A DNA stretch of 64,000 bases. Source: Pontederia crassipes (Eukaryota; Streptophyta; Magnoliopsida; Commelinales; Pontederiaceae). Position 1 is the stretch's first letter; each line of letters begins with the position of its first letter. Of this stretch, positions 11,144 through 23,355 are shown one piece after another. The notes below the pieces were generated by a model. The model had not been told where the DNA came from. It searched no databases and saw only the letters and a list, made by a program, of their open reading frames with translations. The DNA is taken from contig CM060194.1 of the NCBI GenBank assembly GCA_030549335.1, forward strand, positions 58,184,547-58,248,546, read 5' to 3'. The position numbers and the translations under genes are program-made.

Positions 11144-11521
11144 TGATTCATTCATGAAATCTGCTTCTCTGACCAATGGATCAAACTACCTACATATGGA
11201 TTTCAATATATCAAATTAGCAATAATTTTAGTGGACTAATTGTGTTAGTTGGGACTTCCAAATTTTAAATTCATATTTAGCAAGACTTTATCGAGTATTG
11301 ATCTTGTGTATCTATATTTCGGTTATTGCATAGATTTTGTATCTTCAATTATCCAAGTTTTTTCTTTTTCTTCATATATAGGACCAATATATATATGGTA
11401 CCGATATCCCTTTTATTGTCGTACGTGGTTGATATTATATTCTTGGGTTAATTGTTATATACTTATATACATCCAACGTTAGTGAAGTCAAAGTTTAAAT
11501 TTTAAAATGACGAAGCATTTA

Positions 11522-11850
11522 TATTTAAATTAGTGCTAAAATACTTGCAATGCACGGACAAATTAAATTTTTTTGACGATAGCTAATAATGATAATTGGT
11601 CTATCAATTTGACAAGGAAGATTTATTTTACTCAAATAATAGATTAAATATTTTGAATTGGAACTCGATTTAACTAAATATTGTTAAATCGAATCAAACT
11701 ACGAATTATATTAACGACATATTCTTTTATCAATATATAGATCTTAATATAGACACTATCACTATATTTTTAATTTAAAAATACAGCATTTTTTAAAAGA
11801 AGCTAGCTAAATTTTAAATATTTGTTAGCATATACTATCTATTTTTTTAT
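11522..11850 (-). mobile_element. Helitron-like fragment, right member of an inverted pair
   Basis: Reverse complement of 5857-6176. It begins ATTAGTGCTAAAATACTTGC and continues with the same order of shared words through to TTTGTTAGCATATA. The rest of 11243-12047 shows no gene or other recognisable element. Confidence 0.45.
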
Positions 11851-13339
11851 TTTCTTTTAAGAAAAAAATTATTAATTTAATTAAATTGAAACTCCTACTT
11901 CTAATCAAATTAAGAGTTAAATGTTCCTAAATTATATAGAGCGAACAAACTCTGAATGGATGCGATTTCAATATCCTGTGATTGTTAGTGTCAGAAGGAG
12001 AAAGGATCCATCTCATGCTTTGAAGCCGCAGACATTGAGCCTATTTTTGTAATATCTCAAAAAAAAAAGAAATCAATAAATGAGATCATTAATTAAAGGA
12101 GGGCCTAATTTAACCAAAGGCCCAGAAGCCCATTGTCTTGAAACCCTTTAAAATAATCTAAACTATATAAACCCCTCGATCTCTTCCCCACCTACCAGCC
12201 GACATCATCCCACAAAACCCTCCCTAAAATGCTACAGTAATCCATCGCTTACCCACTCCATCCTCTCCCTCTCTTGTCATCTCACGGCCAACACCCAAGA
12301 AAAAAGGCCCTCACTTCCTCTCAGCTCCTCTCTCATTCACGAAGAGCAAGAAGGAGGCCATCACTCCTCTCTCATCCACTCTTTCTCTCTCTCCTGTCCC
12401 ACTCACGGCAGCTAACAGAAAGAAAAAACTCACTCTCTCTCCCTTTCACGTACCTACATCACAGCAATAGTCATGAAGTAATATTAATCCACACCTCATC
12501 TCTCTCCCTCACCTTCTCTCATGCACTCTCTCATTGGCTCTCTCTCTCAAGTCACGGGCAGCAACATCATGGCAAGGACTCCAACAACAAGTAGTCTCTC
12601 TGGCTCACTCCCTCTTCATATTAGCTCTCGGCCAGCACCAAAAATCCACCATTTTAACATCAAGAGGAAGCTGCCAGCTCACTCTCTCTTGCTCTCCCTC
12701 ACGGTCAACAGCAAGAAACAACACCCAAACACCAGCAGCCCTATCGCACTCCATCTCACTTACTCACACACGACCACAAGGAGGAATCCAAAGAAGATTT
12801 GGACAGCTGCCGGAAATAAGAGAAAAAGAAAGAAGAAGAAAGATAAGAGATTAGGATTAATAAAATTTTAACATAAATCTTAAAGTATGTTCGAGAGAAT
12901 TCAAACTTTTCTAATCTTTTTCTTAATGTTAGTTGAATGTATGGATTAGAACATGATGAACAAACCATTTGTTCTTAGAAAGAAGATTTAGAAAATATGC
13001 ATTTAATAAGTATTATTCCTTATTTTATTATTTAATTACTAATCATGATTAGAATGCATTGTGTTTCATGTACTATTAAGTTTAATATTCTATTGCTAAT
13101 TATGCTTAGAATTAGAATATTTATTATTGTTATGCTAGCTCATTATGAATTGCCTAAAGTCTATGTACATTTATGAACTTTGTTAGTATGTTGGATGTCT
13201 TTATGTGAAAATTCCATGTATTTCATGATTAGAGTATTAAGAATGTTGAGAAATGTTTCATATGTTACTTGGAACCACTTATGTGCTCAATATGTCAATG
13301 TATGCAAGATTGAAAAGAAAATAATGTTAAAATATGTAT

Positions 13340-13780
13340 TAAGTCGGTCTAGAACGGGCGACCGATTTCATAACGATCGATCGTTCTGGGAATGATTTCA
13401 TTCCGATATGTGTCCAACGGTCGTCCGAAACCCATTCAAACGCTCGCTTAGAGCAGTCGTTGCTCTCTGTGATTGGCAATCGAACCGACGCATAGTTTTG
13501 GTCATCTGAAGACCTAATAATGATTGATCGATGCCCCATCGGACGTCCGATTTAGAGAGTCATTGCTCTCTGTGATTAACGGTCGACCCGATGCATAGTT
13601 TCGGTCATCTGAAGACCTGATAATGGTCAATCGATACCCCATCGGTCGTTCAATTTAGAGAGTCGTTATTTTTTTAATTAACGGTCGACCCGACACATAA
13701 TTTCGGTCGTCCAAAAGTCTGTTAACGGTCGATCAATATTCTAACGGTCGATAGATAACCCGGACCAACGGTTGATCATA
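13340..13780. repeat. Cluster of GATCGATCG / CGGTCGA words with about 115-bp imperfect repeats
   Basis: Two or three imperfect repeats of 'TCTGTGATT-ACGGTCGA...GCATAGTTT-GGTCATCTGAAGACCT' are visible (near 13465, 13570 and 13675). They are non-coding and share their vocabulary with 3040-3270 and 41620-41870. Confidence 0.5.
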
Positions 13781-13974
13781 ACCCAAAATAGTCATTCATT
13801 CTGGGCTGATGATTTGGTCATAATTGAATGTTCACACCTAGCATGATTTGAAGTATGTATGATCTTAAATAAGATTAAAACATGCAACATGTATTGAATG
13901 ATTATATATATTGATGAACGTAATTAAAAGATGGATTGATGAAGGTATCTTGTTGATATCTCGAATGTAAGTGG

Positions 13975-14285
13975 GATCAAGACCCCCCTTGAGGGAATAA
14001 GGTGTGGCTCTCGGGGAAGATCAAGACCCCACATAAGAGTGAACAAGTGTGACTTCTCATGAGACAAAAAGATCCCGATAAAAGGATTAAGGGAAGACCA
14101 AGACCCCACATAAGAGTGGACAAGTGCGGCTTCTCACGGGACAAACTGATCCTGATAAAGGAACTAGGACATGACCAAGACCCCACCATAGAGTGGACAA
14201 GGTGTGGCATTCTCGGAGATCAAGACCCCGCATAAGAGTGGGCAAGGTGTGGCCTCAAACGAGACAAAAAGATCTCGACATAGTT
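13975..14285. repeat. Tandem array with alternating 44/45- and 77-bp spacing
   Basis: GA(T/C)CAAGACCCC starts units at 13975, 14019, 14096, 14173 and 14218, giving spacings of 44, 77, 77 and 45. Long units carry an extra segment of about 32 bp (GAGACAAAAAGATCCCGATAA-like) that the short units lack. Each unit contains CATAAGAGTG(G)ACAAG and GTGTGGC. It is non-coding. Confidence 0.8.
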
Positions 14286-15210
14286 AAGTAAAGTCAAGAT
14301 TAAGATCGACGAGCCAACATGGACTTCTCAATCAACAAGATAAGGAACTATCTAAGTAAAGATGAAAGATGAAAAGATGAAAAGATGAATGATGAATGAC
14401 TTGAATCATAACGTTAAAAATAATAAAGAAGTATGCACCTATGAGGATGCAATATGAATGTCCATTTATCATATCATATGATGACATGAACAAAGATGAT
14501 AAAGTAAAATAAGATAAGATCAAGATATGCATTAGCATAATGATAAGTATGACCATAAGTTATGATATACTATGATCTAATGTTTATGATGTTACATGCT
14601 TATCTTATCTTGTCATGATGATATGTTCACATACCATATAATATGCATAAGTAGCTCATAGCATACATATGATTTTGTGTTCCATGATGATGAGATGCAT
14701 ATGCCATGACATGTAGAGATTATGCTATAAGATTATTGCATGCATGGGTCTTAACATACTCTAACGTGAGAAATTTTCTGCACCCCATGGATCCATGCAG
14801 ATATGGAGGAGGCTTAGGTTCGGCGGCAAGAACCTCGTGACGGTAACATTGCACATGGATCGGTCGGGCTACGATCCAAGTCATTTTACTTACATTATGT
14901 CATTATGATGAACTCTTATAAGGATTATGTATGTATGACTTATGAGCCTATGAAATCATGTATTATACTTGAAATCATTTATGGATGATGAATCTTTTTT
15001 TGGGCATACGTTAGAGCTTATTGGAGTCTTTCTCCTTCTACAAAACTAAGATATCTGTGATAAAATGGTGAACTAATCATATGAACTTTGTAGGCATTCA
15101 CAAAATCCTTACGACCGAAATTATGTGGGCAAGAAACACATAAACTAAGGGGTAAACGCACCCACAATTTCGTCAAAAACTCTCAAAAAGTTAGCACATG
15201 TCTGGTACAA

Positions 15211-15954
15211 TATTTTAGAAAATTAAAAATGAGGATCTGACGGCTCTGTAGGAACATTTAAATTAATTTTGTTCCCATTTTAATCACAATTAATGCTTAC
15301 TTATACATATATTACTTGGGCATGTTTTTTCCTTTTATATTATAAAAATGTATATTTTTTATTTAATCCAACTAAAACTTCGACTTATGCATGTATTATT
15401 TTGTCAAAAGTAAACATTTTATTTAAGAGTTATGAAAAATATAAATTGATATTTATGAAAAGTAACAAAAAACTTAGAATTTTACGAGCATGCCTTATGG
15501 GATATACTAGCTCGACTTTCATAAAAAGATGCTTTCTTCTCTTAATTCAACTCAAATCTTACTTCTAACTTGTGTAACAACACTGAGAATGTGTGCTTTT
15601 CCTTTTATCGTTTTTAAATTAAGATATTGTTTAGTTAATCCAATTAAACTCTTACTTAGGGATATATTACTATACTATATAAAAAATATTATTATTTAAA
15701 AAATCCAAAAATGATAAGAAATATTGTTTCTTGAAATAATAGAATTTAAGTACCATGCCTCCTTTATTTTCTTTTGACAAACAAATTTTCTTGATTTTAA
15801 TCCAATAAGAAAAATTCATCTTTTTATATTTTTTTGTTATAGAGGCAAAATGCTCAATACAAAAAAAAAAAGAAAAAAAAGGAAAGAGAAATTTAAAAAT
15901 AAAGGTCCCATAACTACTGTAATTTGAACTCAAGTTTACTTGATCTATACGTAA
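15211..15954. other. AT-rich spacer, no gene recognised
   Basis: The interval has long A and T runs and stop codons in all frames apart from short low-complexity frames. No repeat boundary or domain was recognised. The duplicated gene unit begins near 15955. Confidence 0.5.
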
Positions 15955-18121
15955 GGAAGTGCACATTGTAGCACGTCTTCTGGATGCACTTGATATTTTA
16001 TGTATACTTTGCAATCACTCGAGTCCGTGCAAGATTTTATAAATAACTATTCAATATGTATACAAGACTATTTTCAAGAAGTTCTCATATTTATTTGTTT
16101 GTCGATCTAAAATTAATTTATTAATTAAATATCCTGACTTCGTCTAAAATGATCTGGGATATTTAATTTAATATTACAAGCTAACACATAAATCTTCATT
16201 AATTTCCAATTTAGTACTCAGGACTTTTTAGTTATTATGATTATATGATTGTCAATTACTTAGAAGATACGCATGCCAATGACTTTAGGCACTATTCGAC
16301 AGTCAATATTACGACAGGTTGCTGATATAGCGAATTTAATTATTTCATGAACAGCTTTATTAGCTAATGATGGTTGATAAATTTTATGTGAAGTAAAACA
16401 ATTCTGACGTTCGAATGCACGTTCTTTCTGTCTCTCTTATTATGCAAGAACCAGACCTAGCTGATAATGTTTATCGCACAAAATTTAATAACAAAGTACA
16501 ATGATGTGTTCTATGAATTATATATATTTTATTTCTTTAATTGAATTAAATTTTCACTTGCGATGGACCTTTTATCTATTAGTGCCAATTTGCACTAAGC
16601 GACAATTATGGAACTTGTTCATTCAGTACATTATCATCATATGGGCCCTTAATTAACGTTCTTTAACATTGTTTTGTATTAAATGAAGATAATGAAATGA
16701 AATCTGCTTACTATGTTATATAGCAACTTTTGAAGTTGGAAGGTCGATGGCGGATGTTGAGGTCGAATAAAATATATGGCATTATGCTATATATACGTGG
16801 CGTAATAACATCACGTATTACATTAAAGAATGTAAATATTAAGTTATGACTTTATTTCCTGATTTCTTTTTGGTGCTTATAAAAAATATAGTTACAATCA
16901 AATATTAAATAAGTATCGAATATTGAATTACGATTAACGAAAATTTTGACAAAATCATGATTATTCAATATTAAATACGATTGTGTTTTTTCATCGATTA
17001 GTTAACAAATTTGTAATCAGATTCATATGATATACGATAAAGAATAAAGTTCTAGGTAGATCTACACTGGCAAGGAATGCTTGTATAAGAAGACATTTTG
17101 AAGTCAAACTACCAATTCGTTTATATATCTCTAATTGATTCAAGAAATCAAACATGATAAATCGCTTCTTGGCTCCTACATTAAGTCATTAAAGTTAGAT
17201 ATAATTTAGTCTTGTTATAAATATTGATTTATTTAATTTAATGTTTTTTATTTCATGATTTTGTATTCTTATTTTTTTCTCAACCCCTCAATCCCTCATG
17301 CACAACATTCTCGTAGAGCCTAAGTCGTTTCTTTTGTCATTAAGTTTACATCGTGTTTGCAATTGGGGAAAATAATGGCCGCATGGCAATAATTAGTGCG
17401 TTGTAAATTGAAATTGGAATGGTTCAAAGATTCCATATTCATTAGCTTCGTTCCAAAAATAATGGGCCACATGATAAGGCAATCTTTTGGAAGACTCAAA
17501 ACCCTAAACGATAGGATGATAAATTATATATGGTCGAAGGAGACTTGTAAAGCGTTTGAATTTTTTTTAGTGCAATTTGTGGATTTTATGTCGCTGATGA
17601 TACATAAATGATAAACGCAACGTTTTCTAGTCAATTGGTTAACAAGTTTGAACCTCCAATATTGGTAGAGTCAAAAAACATTAATTATGTTTCAAATTTC
17701 ACACGTTTAATTAGTTAACTGAGAGTCAAAAAAACGAAAATATTAATACATTTTCACACCCCTCGGTCAACGGGGAAGTCACTACAACCACCGTAATATC
17801 TTCTTGGAATTGTATATTCTATAATCACGTTCAGAACTAGTAGCAACCGAGTAATCCTATCAATATTAATTTGACCAAGGAAAGGATATAAAAAAAAGTT
17901 CTTTAAAGTTTGACATTGTGATTTTTAATTAATTTAATAGCTGAACCAATTTGGTTGTTCCATTTATTTTGACGTGGAATTGTCATTTTCAGATTTCATC
18001 GATCATATCACGCCCTAGTCAACTCCTTCCATCTATATAAACGTGAATTAGGAGTGCATGGTGTTCATGGGCTCTTGACCAGTACCTAGCAAGCATCTAA
18101 GAGTTCAATTTTACCCCCGAA
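15955..18121 (+). repeat. Duplicated 5' flank of the 18122 gene
   Basis: Second copy of the flank described at 6535-8991, lacking the CACTA-like insertion and the TA microsatellite. It contains the conserved promoter block at 17960-17999. It holds no gene. A short frame at 17396-17611 is non-coding flank that matches 8216-8430. Confidence 0.75.
18032..18041 (+). promoter_or_regulatory. TATA box of the 18122 gene
   Basis: TCTATATAAA lies about 85 bp upstream of the start codon, matching the position of the TATA box of the 8992 gene. Confidence 0.65.
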
Positions 18122-19471
18122 ATGGCGCAATTGCTAGCTATGTTTCTTCTCTTCTTTCTCTTGTTTGATCCCCCGAGTGCTGTTGCCCCTCCTCCCGGGT
18201 TGAAGTCTGGGGGGCGAGGTGCAAACAGGAACAAACCTCCCAGCTTGTCCTTTCAGGACCTTGTCCGTAGTATTACCTCAAACCATAACGATGGCCTTGT
18301 TGGTTTCCAAGCTCAGCTGCGATACAGCGGATATCGGGACTACCTGGTGCAGATCGGCGTAGGCACCCCTTCAAACAACCTGTCGTTCATAATCGACACC
18401 TTTGACGACTTCATTCGGAGCGACTGCCTGCAGAACTACGATCCGAGCAAGACTTCGGCCTACTACCCAAACAACTCCACCACCTTCATCACTCCGCCAT
18501 GCAACAAGCAATGGGAAGAAGAGCTACAGAAAAAATCATGCGACCAGCTGATGCAGTGTCGATACAATTGCTCTTCTTCGGGTTTGGTGGGTTTTCGTGC
18601 AAACGACACGTTCCGATTCGATGGCAGTACCCCGCATAACTTATCTTTCGCATGCAACGACGTGGGTATCTACAATTACTCGGACACCTCCGGCTATGTC
18701 GGGCTCGGACGAGCCCCTTTCTCTCTGATCTCTCAGCTGAATTTAGCCAAATTCTCTTATTGTTTTACCGACCAAGGTGCCAATACCTCTCTTTCCAGCT
18801 ACATGTTCTTTGGTTCCTACGCCGACTTGGACGGCGGCATAGCCGTCAATACCACCTCTCTTCTAAATGATTCGACGGACTACATCCTTGATCTGAAAGG
18901 CATTTCAGTTGGCGCAAAACGGTTGCCCATCCGTCCAGAAACTCTCCAATACGCAACAAATTCAAATGGGACAATAATAAATGGGACGGTAATATATTCG
19001 ACCGACCCGGTCACTTACTTGCCATCCGAAGCTTACAAGATCCTCAAGGAAGAAGTCATTGCTCAGGTTGGTCCGCTTCCGCTTGTGTACAACAATTCCA
19101 GTAATAACATCGGCCTCGACCTGTGCTTTAATGGGACATCAAATGGGCCTTTAAACTTGTCTACTCTCACGTTCCACTTCGATGGCGCAGACATGACTTT
19201 GCCAACATCAAATTTCTTGGCGAACTACACTGATGCTAATGGTACTTCTTTGGTTTGCTTGATGATAAACCCCTTTTATGACGGCTACTCATACTTGGGC
19301 AATTACCAGATGCAGAACTTTCAGTACATCTATGATCTCCAAAATGGAAAGCTGTCCTTCAGGAACGTTCCGTGCGATAAACTTCAACCTCCAAAAAGCC
19401 ATGCCGTCAAGTTGGATTTGCATAGGATTACGCTCGTTGTTCTTCTCATGTTATGTCTTCTTCTAGCTTGA
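18122..19471 (+). CDS. Secreted, GPI-anchored-type A1 aspartic protease homologue, catalytically dead, tandem copy (449 aa)
   Basis: Closest paralogue of the 8992 product, intact and single-exon. The signal peptide (1-22) is nearly identical. The first active-site motif reads IIDTFDDFIRSDC, retaining Asp92, but the conserved Trp that follows is Arg99. The second site reads TVIYSTDPVTYL, with Tyr292 in place of the catalytic Asp. The flap sequence is missing here too. The N-terminal linker (residues 23-58) and the loop before 'VYNNSS' differ most between the two copies. The C-terminal third is almost identical, including YSYLGNYQMQNFQ and the hydrophobic tail. More than 15 sequons are present. 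Shared promoter, leader and 3' flank show that it arose by segmental duplication. The open frame and the shared loss of Asp suggest the loss predates the duplication and that the protein is kept for a non-enzymatic role; that is inference. Confidence 0.9.
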   Translation: MAQLLAMFLLFFLLFDPPSAVAPPPGLKSGGRGANRNKPPSLSFQDLVRSITSNHNDGLVGFQAQLRYSGYRDYLVQIGVGTPSNNLSFIIDTFDDFIRSDCLQNYDPSKTSAYYPNNSTTFITPPCNKQWEEELQKKSCDQLMQCRYNCSSSGLVGFRANDTFRFDGSTPHNLSFACNDVGIYNYSDTSGYVGLGRAPFSLISQLNLAKFSYCFTDQGANTSLSSYMFFGSYADLDGGIAVNTTSLLNDSTDYILDLKGISVGAKRLPIRPETLQYATNSNGTIINGTVIYSTDPVTYLPSEAYKILKEEVIAQVGPLPLVYNNSSNNIGLDLCFNGTSNGPLNLSTLTFHFDGADMTLPTSNFLANYTDANGTSLVCLMINPFYDGYSYLGNYQMQNFQYIYDLQNGKLSFRNVPCDKLQPPKSHAVKLDLHRITLVVLLMLCLLLA

Positions 19472-19882
19472 TATCGTTAATCCTTGTTGGGGATAATATT
19501 GTAGTGCATATAGGTTAATCAGCATTTCTGGTGAGCTATATGATTGAGTAAATGTACATGTATATGGTTGTAGTTGTTTGTTTGGACTTGCCTTCATTTT
19601 ATCATAGAGAGTTGTGAGTATTAAATTATGATTTTTTTTTAAAGCTCAAGTTGACAGGAATATTGGTATATTTATAATTTTATGTGCTAGAAAATTCTCT
19701 AAAAGCTTAAGTCAAAAGAAACATTTTTATATCTATATAATTTTAACTTAATCATGTAAATTAATATATGGACTGATCAAGTGATTTCGCTCGTGAAATG
19801 TTCTCCTCTTATCAATGGATCAAACAACCTATATATGGATTTAACTATGATGGAATAGCAATAATTTTAATGGACTAATTGT

Positions 19883-20879
19883 CAGAGCTGGGGGAGACGA
19901 GCAGTCCACGATCAGAGCCAGGGGCCAAAAATGAATGACCAATGATGCCACATTTGAAATATAATGAAGGAAGATTTTCATAAGAGACCAATTGAAAGTA
20001 GAGATTACCATCCGACGTCTGAATCTATAGGCCCCGCTTAGGTCCATCTCCACATAGACCCGATCAAACTAGTCTTGAGTCCCCATTTTCTGCTCATCTT
20101 CAAGCTTAGGGGGTACCAAAGGCAAATGCAATTATGAATAAGGAGTCGATGTTGTAGAGCTCATACGGGAGCCCGGGTAGTTGGATCCAAGCAGGGCTTT
20201 TGAGACATCCTCATCTAGAGATCGGAAGAATGGTCGTGCTTTGGATATGTTAAAAAAATGACCATGAAGGCTCCAAGGACCTCCTGTAAGCACATCAAGG
20301 CTGTTGTCATGATTTTTGAACATAAAGAAAACGTAAAACTTACCAAGATCCATAAGTTTGAAAGAGGCACTAAGATTCCCGATGGCGGCAAGATCATCCT
20401 TCAACACATCCAGTTGGGTGTTACCGGTGAAATGCCCCATGAGGCACTTCTGCAGTTCAGACGAGCCGTGCTGGGATCACAATCTCCTCTCAGACCATCA
20501 CCTTGAGGCTACTGAGTTGAGCCAGCGAGATAATAGTAGACGGCGCTACAAAACTAGAGTAGTTTGACAAGATTAGGGTTTGGGGGAATTTTTGGTAGTG
20601 GGAGAAGAGGGGGTTCATGAGCAAATGAAGAGATAGGAGCTTGGGGAGGAAACAAGGGGGCTGCAGGGTCCGAAGGGGGAGCAAAGACGGCTGGATCACC
20701 CAACACCCAGTTGATCCGTTAGAATTGGTTGCCGATTTTGGTGGCAAGTTAGGTGGAAGGCGAGCAGATAAGGGATTAGGAACTTGGGGGTATGGTAGGG
20801 GAGCTACTCGAAGGAGAAGCAGAGAGGGTGATGGAGGATGGGGAAGGAGAAGGTGGAAGGGTGTGGTGGTCAGGAGGTT
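19883..20879 (-). pseudogene. LINE ORF1 remnant (DUF4283 plus zinc-knuckle-like region)
   Basis: The minus strand shows three parts of a plant LINE ORF1 in order. First is a Pro/Ser/Leu-rich N-terminus (about 20882 down to 20490). Next is a DUF4283-like region (20440-20132) with LVGKF-like start and 'TGGPWSLHG' landmark. Last is a short stretch with YENLPSLYFKCGIIGHS, the start of a CCHC knuckle (about 19960-19885). The parts lie in different frames, so it is broken. No endonuclease or reverse transcriptase follows. It abuts the end of the gene duplication on the left and a CACTA terminus on the right, so it is a relic cut by later events. Confidence 0.65.
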
Positions 20880-23355
20880 CACTACATGAGAATCGAAGAA
20901 TAGCGACCCAAAAATGCGACGCTAGGAAGGCGCTATTGCGTCTCCGTGACATAAAGCATCACTTTAGCATCCAACTAGCGCCGCTTATATGTGACGTCGC
21001 ATATCGGGCTAATGGCGTCTCAATAAATCCAACAAAAAAGGAGACACTGGTAAAGCCAACGGCTGACGTTATCTCGACGTTATTAAGACGTGTGGTGTCC
21101 GGCTGGGAGCAATACAAATGCGTCGCTAAGTCGATGCTCAAGTGGCGCTATAGTGGCGGTGCTATTCCGGTGCCCAAGAGACGCTAACATTATGCGTTAG
21201 TTGACGCTATTTTGGCGCTGCATTGACGCAAACATCATGGTTATTGCATCGCCAATGGGACGCTGATATGGCGCTAAGGATTATATATTTAACATAGCGT
21301 CGGTAATTGGTGCGACGGTAATGTGATGCTATAGAGGCGCTAATTGCAAATTTTTTGACCCATAACAACCACATTTTTTTCCTTCCCACACCACATAATT
21401 ATATAATGCATACAAATGCATTGATACAATTATATTCATCACATACATAATATGAAAGCATCACAGACATAATATTTAAATAAGAATATAAAAAGTAATA
21501 AATTGAACTAACAAACTATACATATATCTAATAATAATTCTATAAGTGACAAAAGTATAGTTTCTATCCATGGTTTATTTCTATCCTAGGTTTGGGAGTT
21601 ATTATTATCGTTCCTGACGTTCGATCCAGACGTGCTCGTTCCATGACCTCGCGGGGATGAATTCTGCGTCTGGATCAATCCCTGAATCGTCTACAATAGC
21701 GGAGCCAACTTTTACGACACCTGCTGTGATATTTGCTCCAATAGCTACAGCGATAACTGTTGTGATAGCTGCGTTATATCAGGTGCAACGGATGGGAGAC
21801 TTGCATATCCTCCGCTCCTCCTAGGTACCTGAGCGGCTGTGCCGAGATCACACAAGTATCTTCCTCGTGTCGTGCCGGCCACCTCCTCCTAAATAGCAGG
21901 GTCCTCTACGAAATAAAAAAATTATACTTTCATATAATATATAAATTATATATAAAAACAATAAATTAAAAACATGATATCCCTTGCAAGAAACATTGCC
22001 TGGTGGCTGAGTACTCGGATCATCTCCGTACTTTTCAGTCATTTTCGTATTATACTCATCCTAAAATATTTAAACATTGCGCATTTCAAAAATAGTGCAC
22101 TAACATCAACAACCAAATGAACATGTGATGAGACTTACTTGAGGCCTACGAGCAATGGGCGTGACGAAGTCGTTTGTCTTCCGGCTCTTATGCGTGGCCT
22201 CGTAGACCATGCAAAAGTGCATGGGACTGCTTTCTTTCTCCTCCTACGATAAAGTTTCAAATTTTATAACATAAGTATAAGTCAAAAGTTTGATAAATTG
22301 CATTTGTATGTAAATTACCATGCATCGTCGATACTCGTTAAATCGCATCGACCCCCTGTGTGGATGTGGGCCTCGGGCTTTGAAAGTCGATTAACTCTTG
22401 CCTTTTCCGACTTCCTTTGCCATCGTTCATCCGAGTCCTTTATGAACAATAAATACTTAGACTTTCAAAAACTATAAATTTAATAAAAATAATTTAAAAG
22501 TAAACATACTTACCACTTCCTACATAAGGAGTCCCAAACCGAGTGCCTAATATGCCTTGGGCATCTTTGTATGCCCTACTCCAAAGTGAGGCCGACGGAC
22601 ATGACGACTTTGCAAAACTTGTATAATCGATTTCGGAGGCATTTCCCTAAACTAAAATTCGGAGAAACTAATTTGCCTCTTACAAATATATTAAAACTTA
22701 GTAATTTTAAAATAATATAAAATAAATTATATAACCAAAATAGAAGAACGTACCGTAAAGGCTCGAAAGATATCATCCCGCACTTGAATTGGGACATCTT
22801 TCTAGGATCCTGCCCCTTCTGACAAGTGGGAAAGAATGAGAGCACTAAAATCTCGCACGGTACTAGCGGGTTTGAAAGTGGTCCTACCAATTACAAAGAA
22901 GAATTAATTTTCAATGATAACCAAAACTATAACAAAATTTGTACAACTTATTTAACTTACGATCGAGCAATATTATTCATGGTGACCATCCCATTATCGT
23001 GTAATCTCTCTTCATCACTCGAAGATGAATCATCATTCGGTACAACTAGGGTAGATTGAGAAGGTCCAAGATCATCTACGGGTCCTAATACAAAATAAAT
23101 CATTAATGTCATACCAAATTAAAGTTGTGATAATTGATATATGTACATGTATGGGATGCCAAGTAATCATATTGGTGTCTATATAGCGTCGCCGCAACTG
23201 TGACGCTAGCTAGCGTCTCATAGTATGCGACGATAGATTCACGTTGACGGCTGTCGATGCGAGAAGAGCGCTAGGTTCTCTCACGCACTTTCGCTTTATG
23301 GCGTGCAATAATAGCGGCTGCTTGGCGTCTCTATGGCGCTTGCATTAGCGCCTAC
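20880..23355 (-). mobile_element. CACTA transposon remnant carrying a decayed transposase-type gene
   Basis: The left end is CACTACATGAGAATCG. The left subterminal part (to about 21370) and right part (about 23160-23350) are rich in GCGACGC / TGGCGCT / GCGTC words, a different subterminal vocabulary from the ACCGTCGG family. The interior contains the TNPA-like relic at 21600-22890. No right-hand GTAGTG terminus is seen. Another CACTA end starts at 23356, so the right terminus was lost or replaced. Confidence 0.65.
21600..22890 (-). pseudogene. TNPA / Ptta-type plant transposase relic
   Basis: Conceptual translation of the minus strand in segments gives landmarks of the Ptta/En-Spm plant transposase family. 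In order there is VPIQVRDDIFRAF (about 22800-22760), then a stretch ending in RWQRKSEKARVNR...HIHTGG (about 22430-22350). Next is EEKESSPMHFCMVYEATHK (about 22250-22190), and finally a Gln-rich C-terminal part with stops (about 21890-21620). The segments are separated by intron-like AT-rich gaps, frame changes and stop codons. It is not functional. Confidence 0.55.

Larger units (their letters stand above)
12048..15210 (+). mobile_element. Candidate solo LTR, about 3.16 kb
   Basis: Starts TGTAATATCTC, the kind of start seen in the chromodomain gypsy LTRs of this window. A TATA box (CTATATAAACC, about 12164-12174) follows about 120 bp in, then a CT-rich leader-like stretch. TATTTT lies directly before (12042-12047) and after (15211-15216), which could be the target duplication. 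The right end (GGTACAA) is not a clean CA. No pol or gag domains lie inside. It holds the GATCGATCG cluster (13340-13780) and the tandem array at 13975-14285. The reading frames of about 100 codons at 12274-12871 are low-complexity Ser/Leu-rich and are not called as genes. Confidence 0.5.

Noticed and set aside
12274..12871. Ser/Leu/His-rich frames of 106-116 codons
   Set aside because: Low-complexity CT-rich sequence within the candidate LTR leader, with no recognisable domain.
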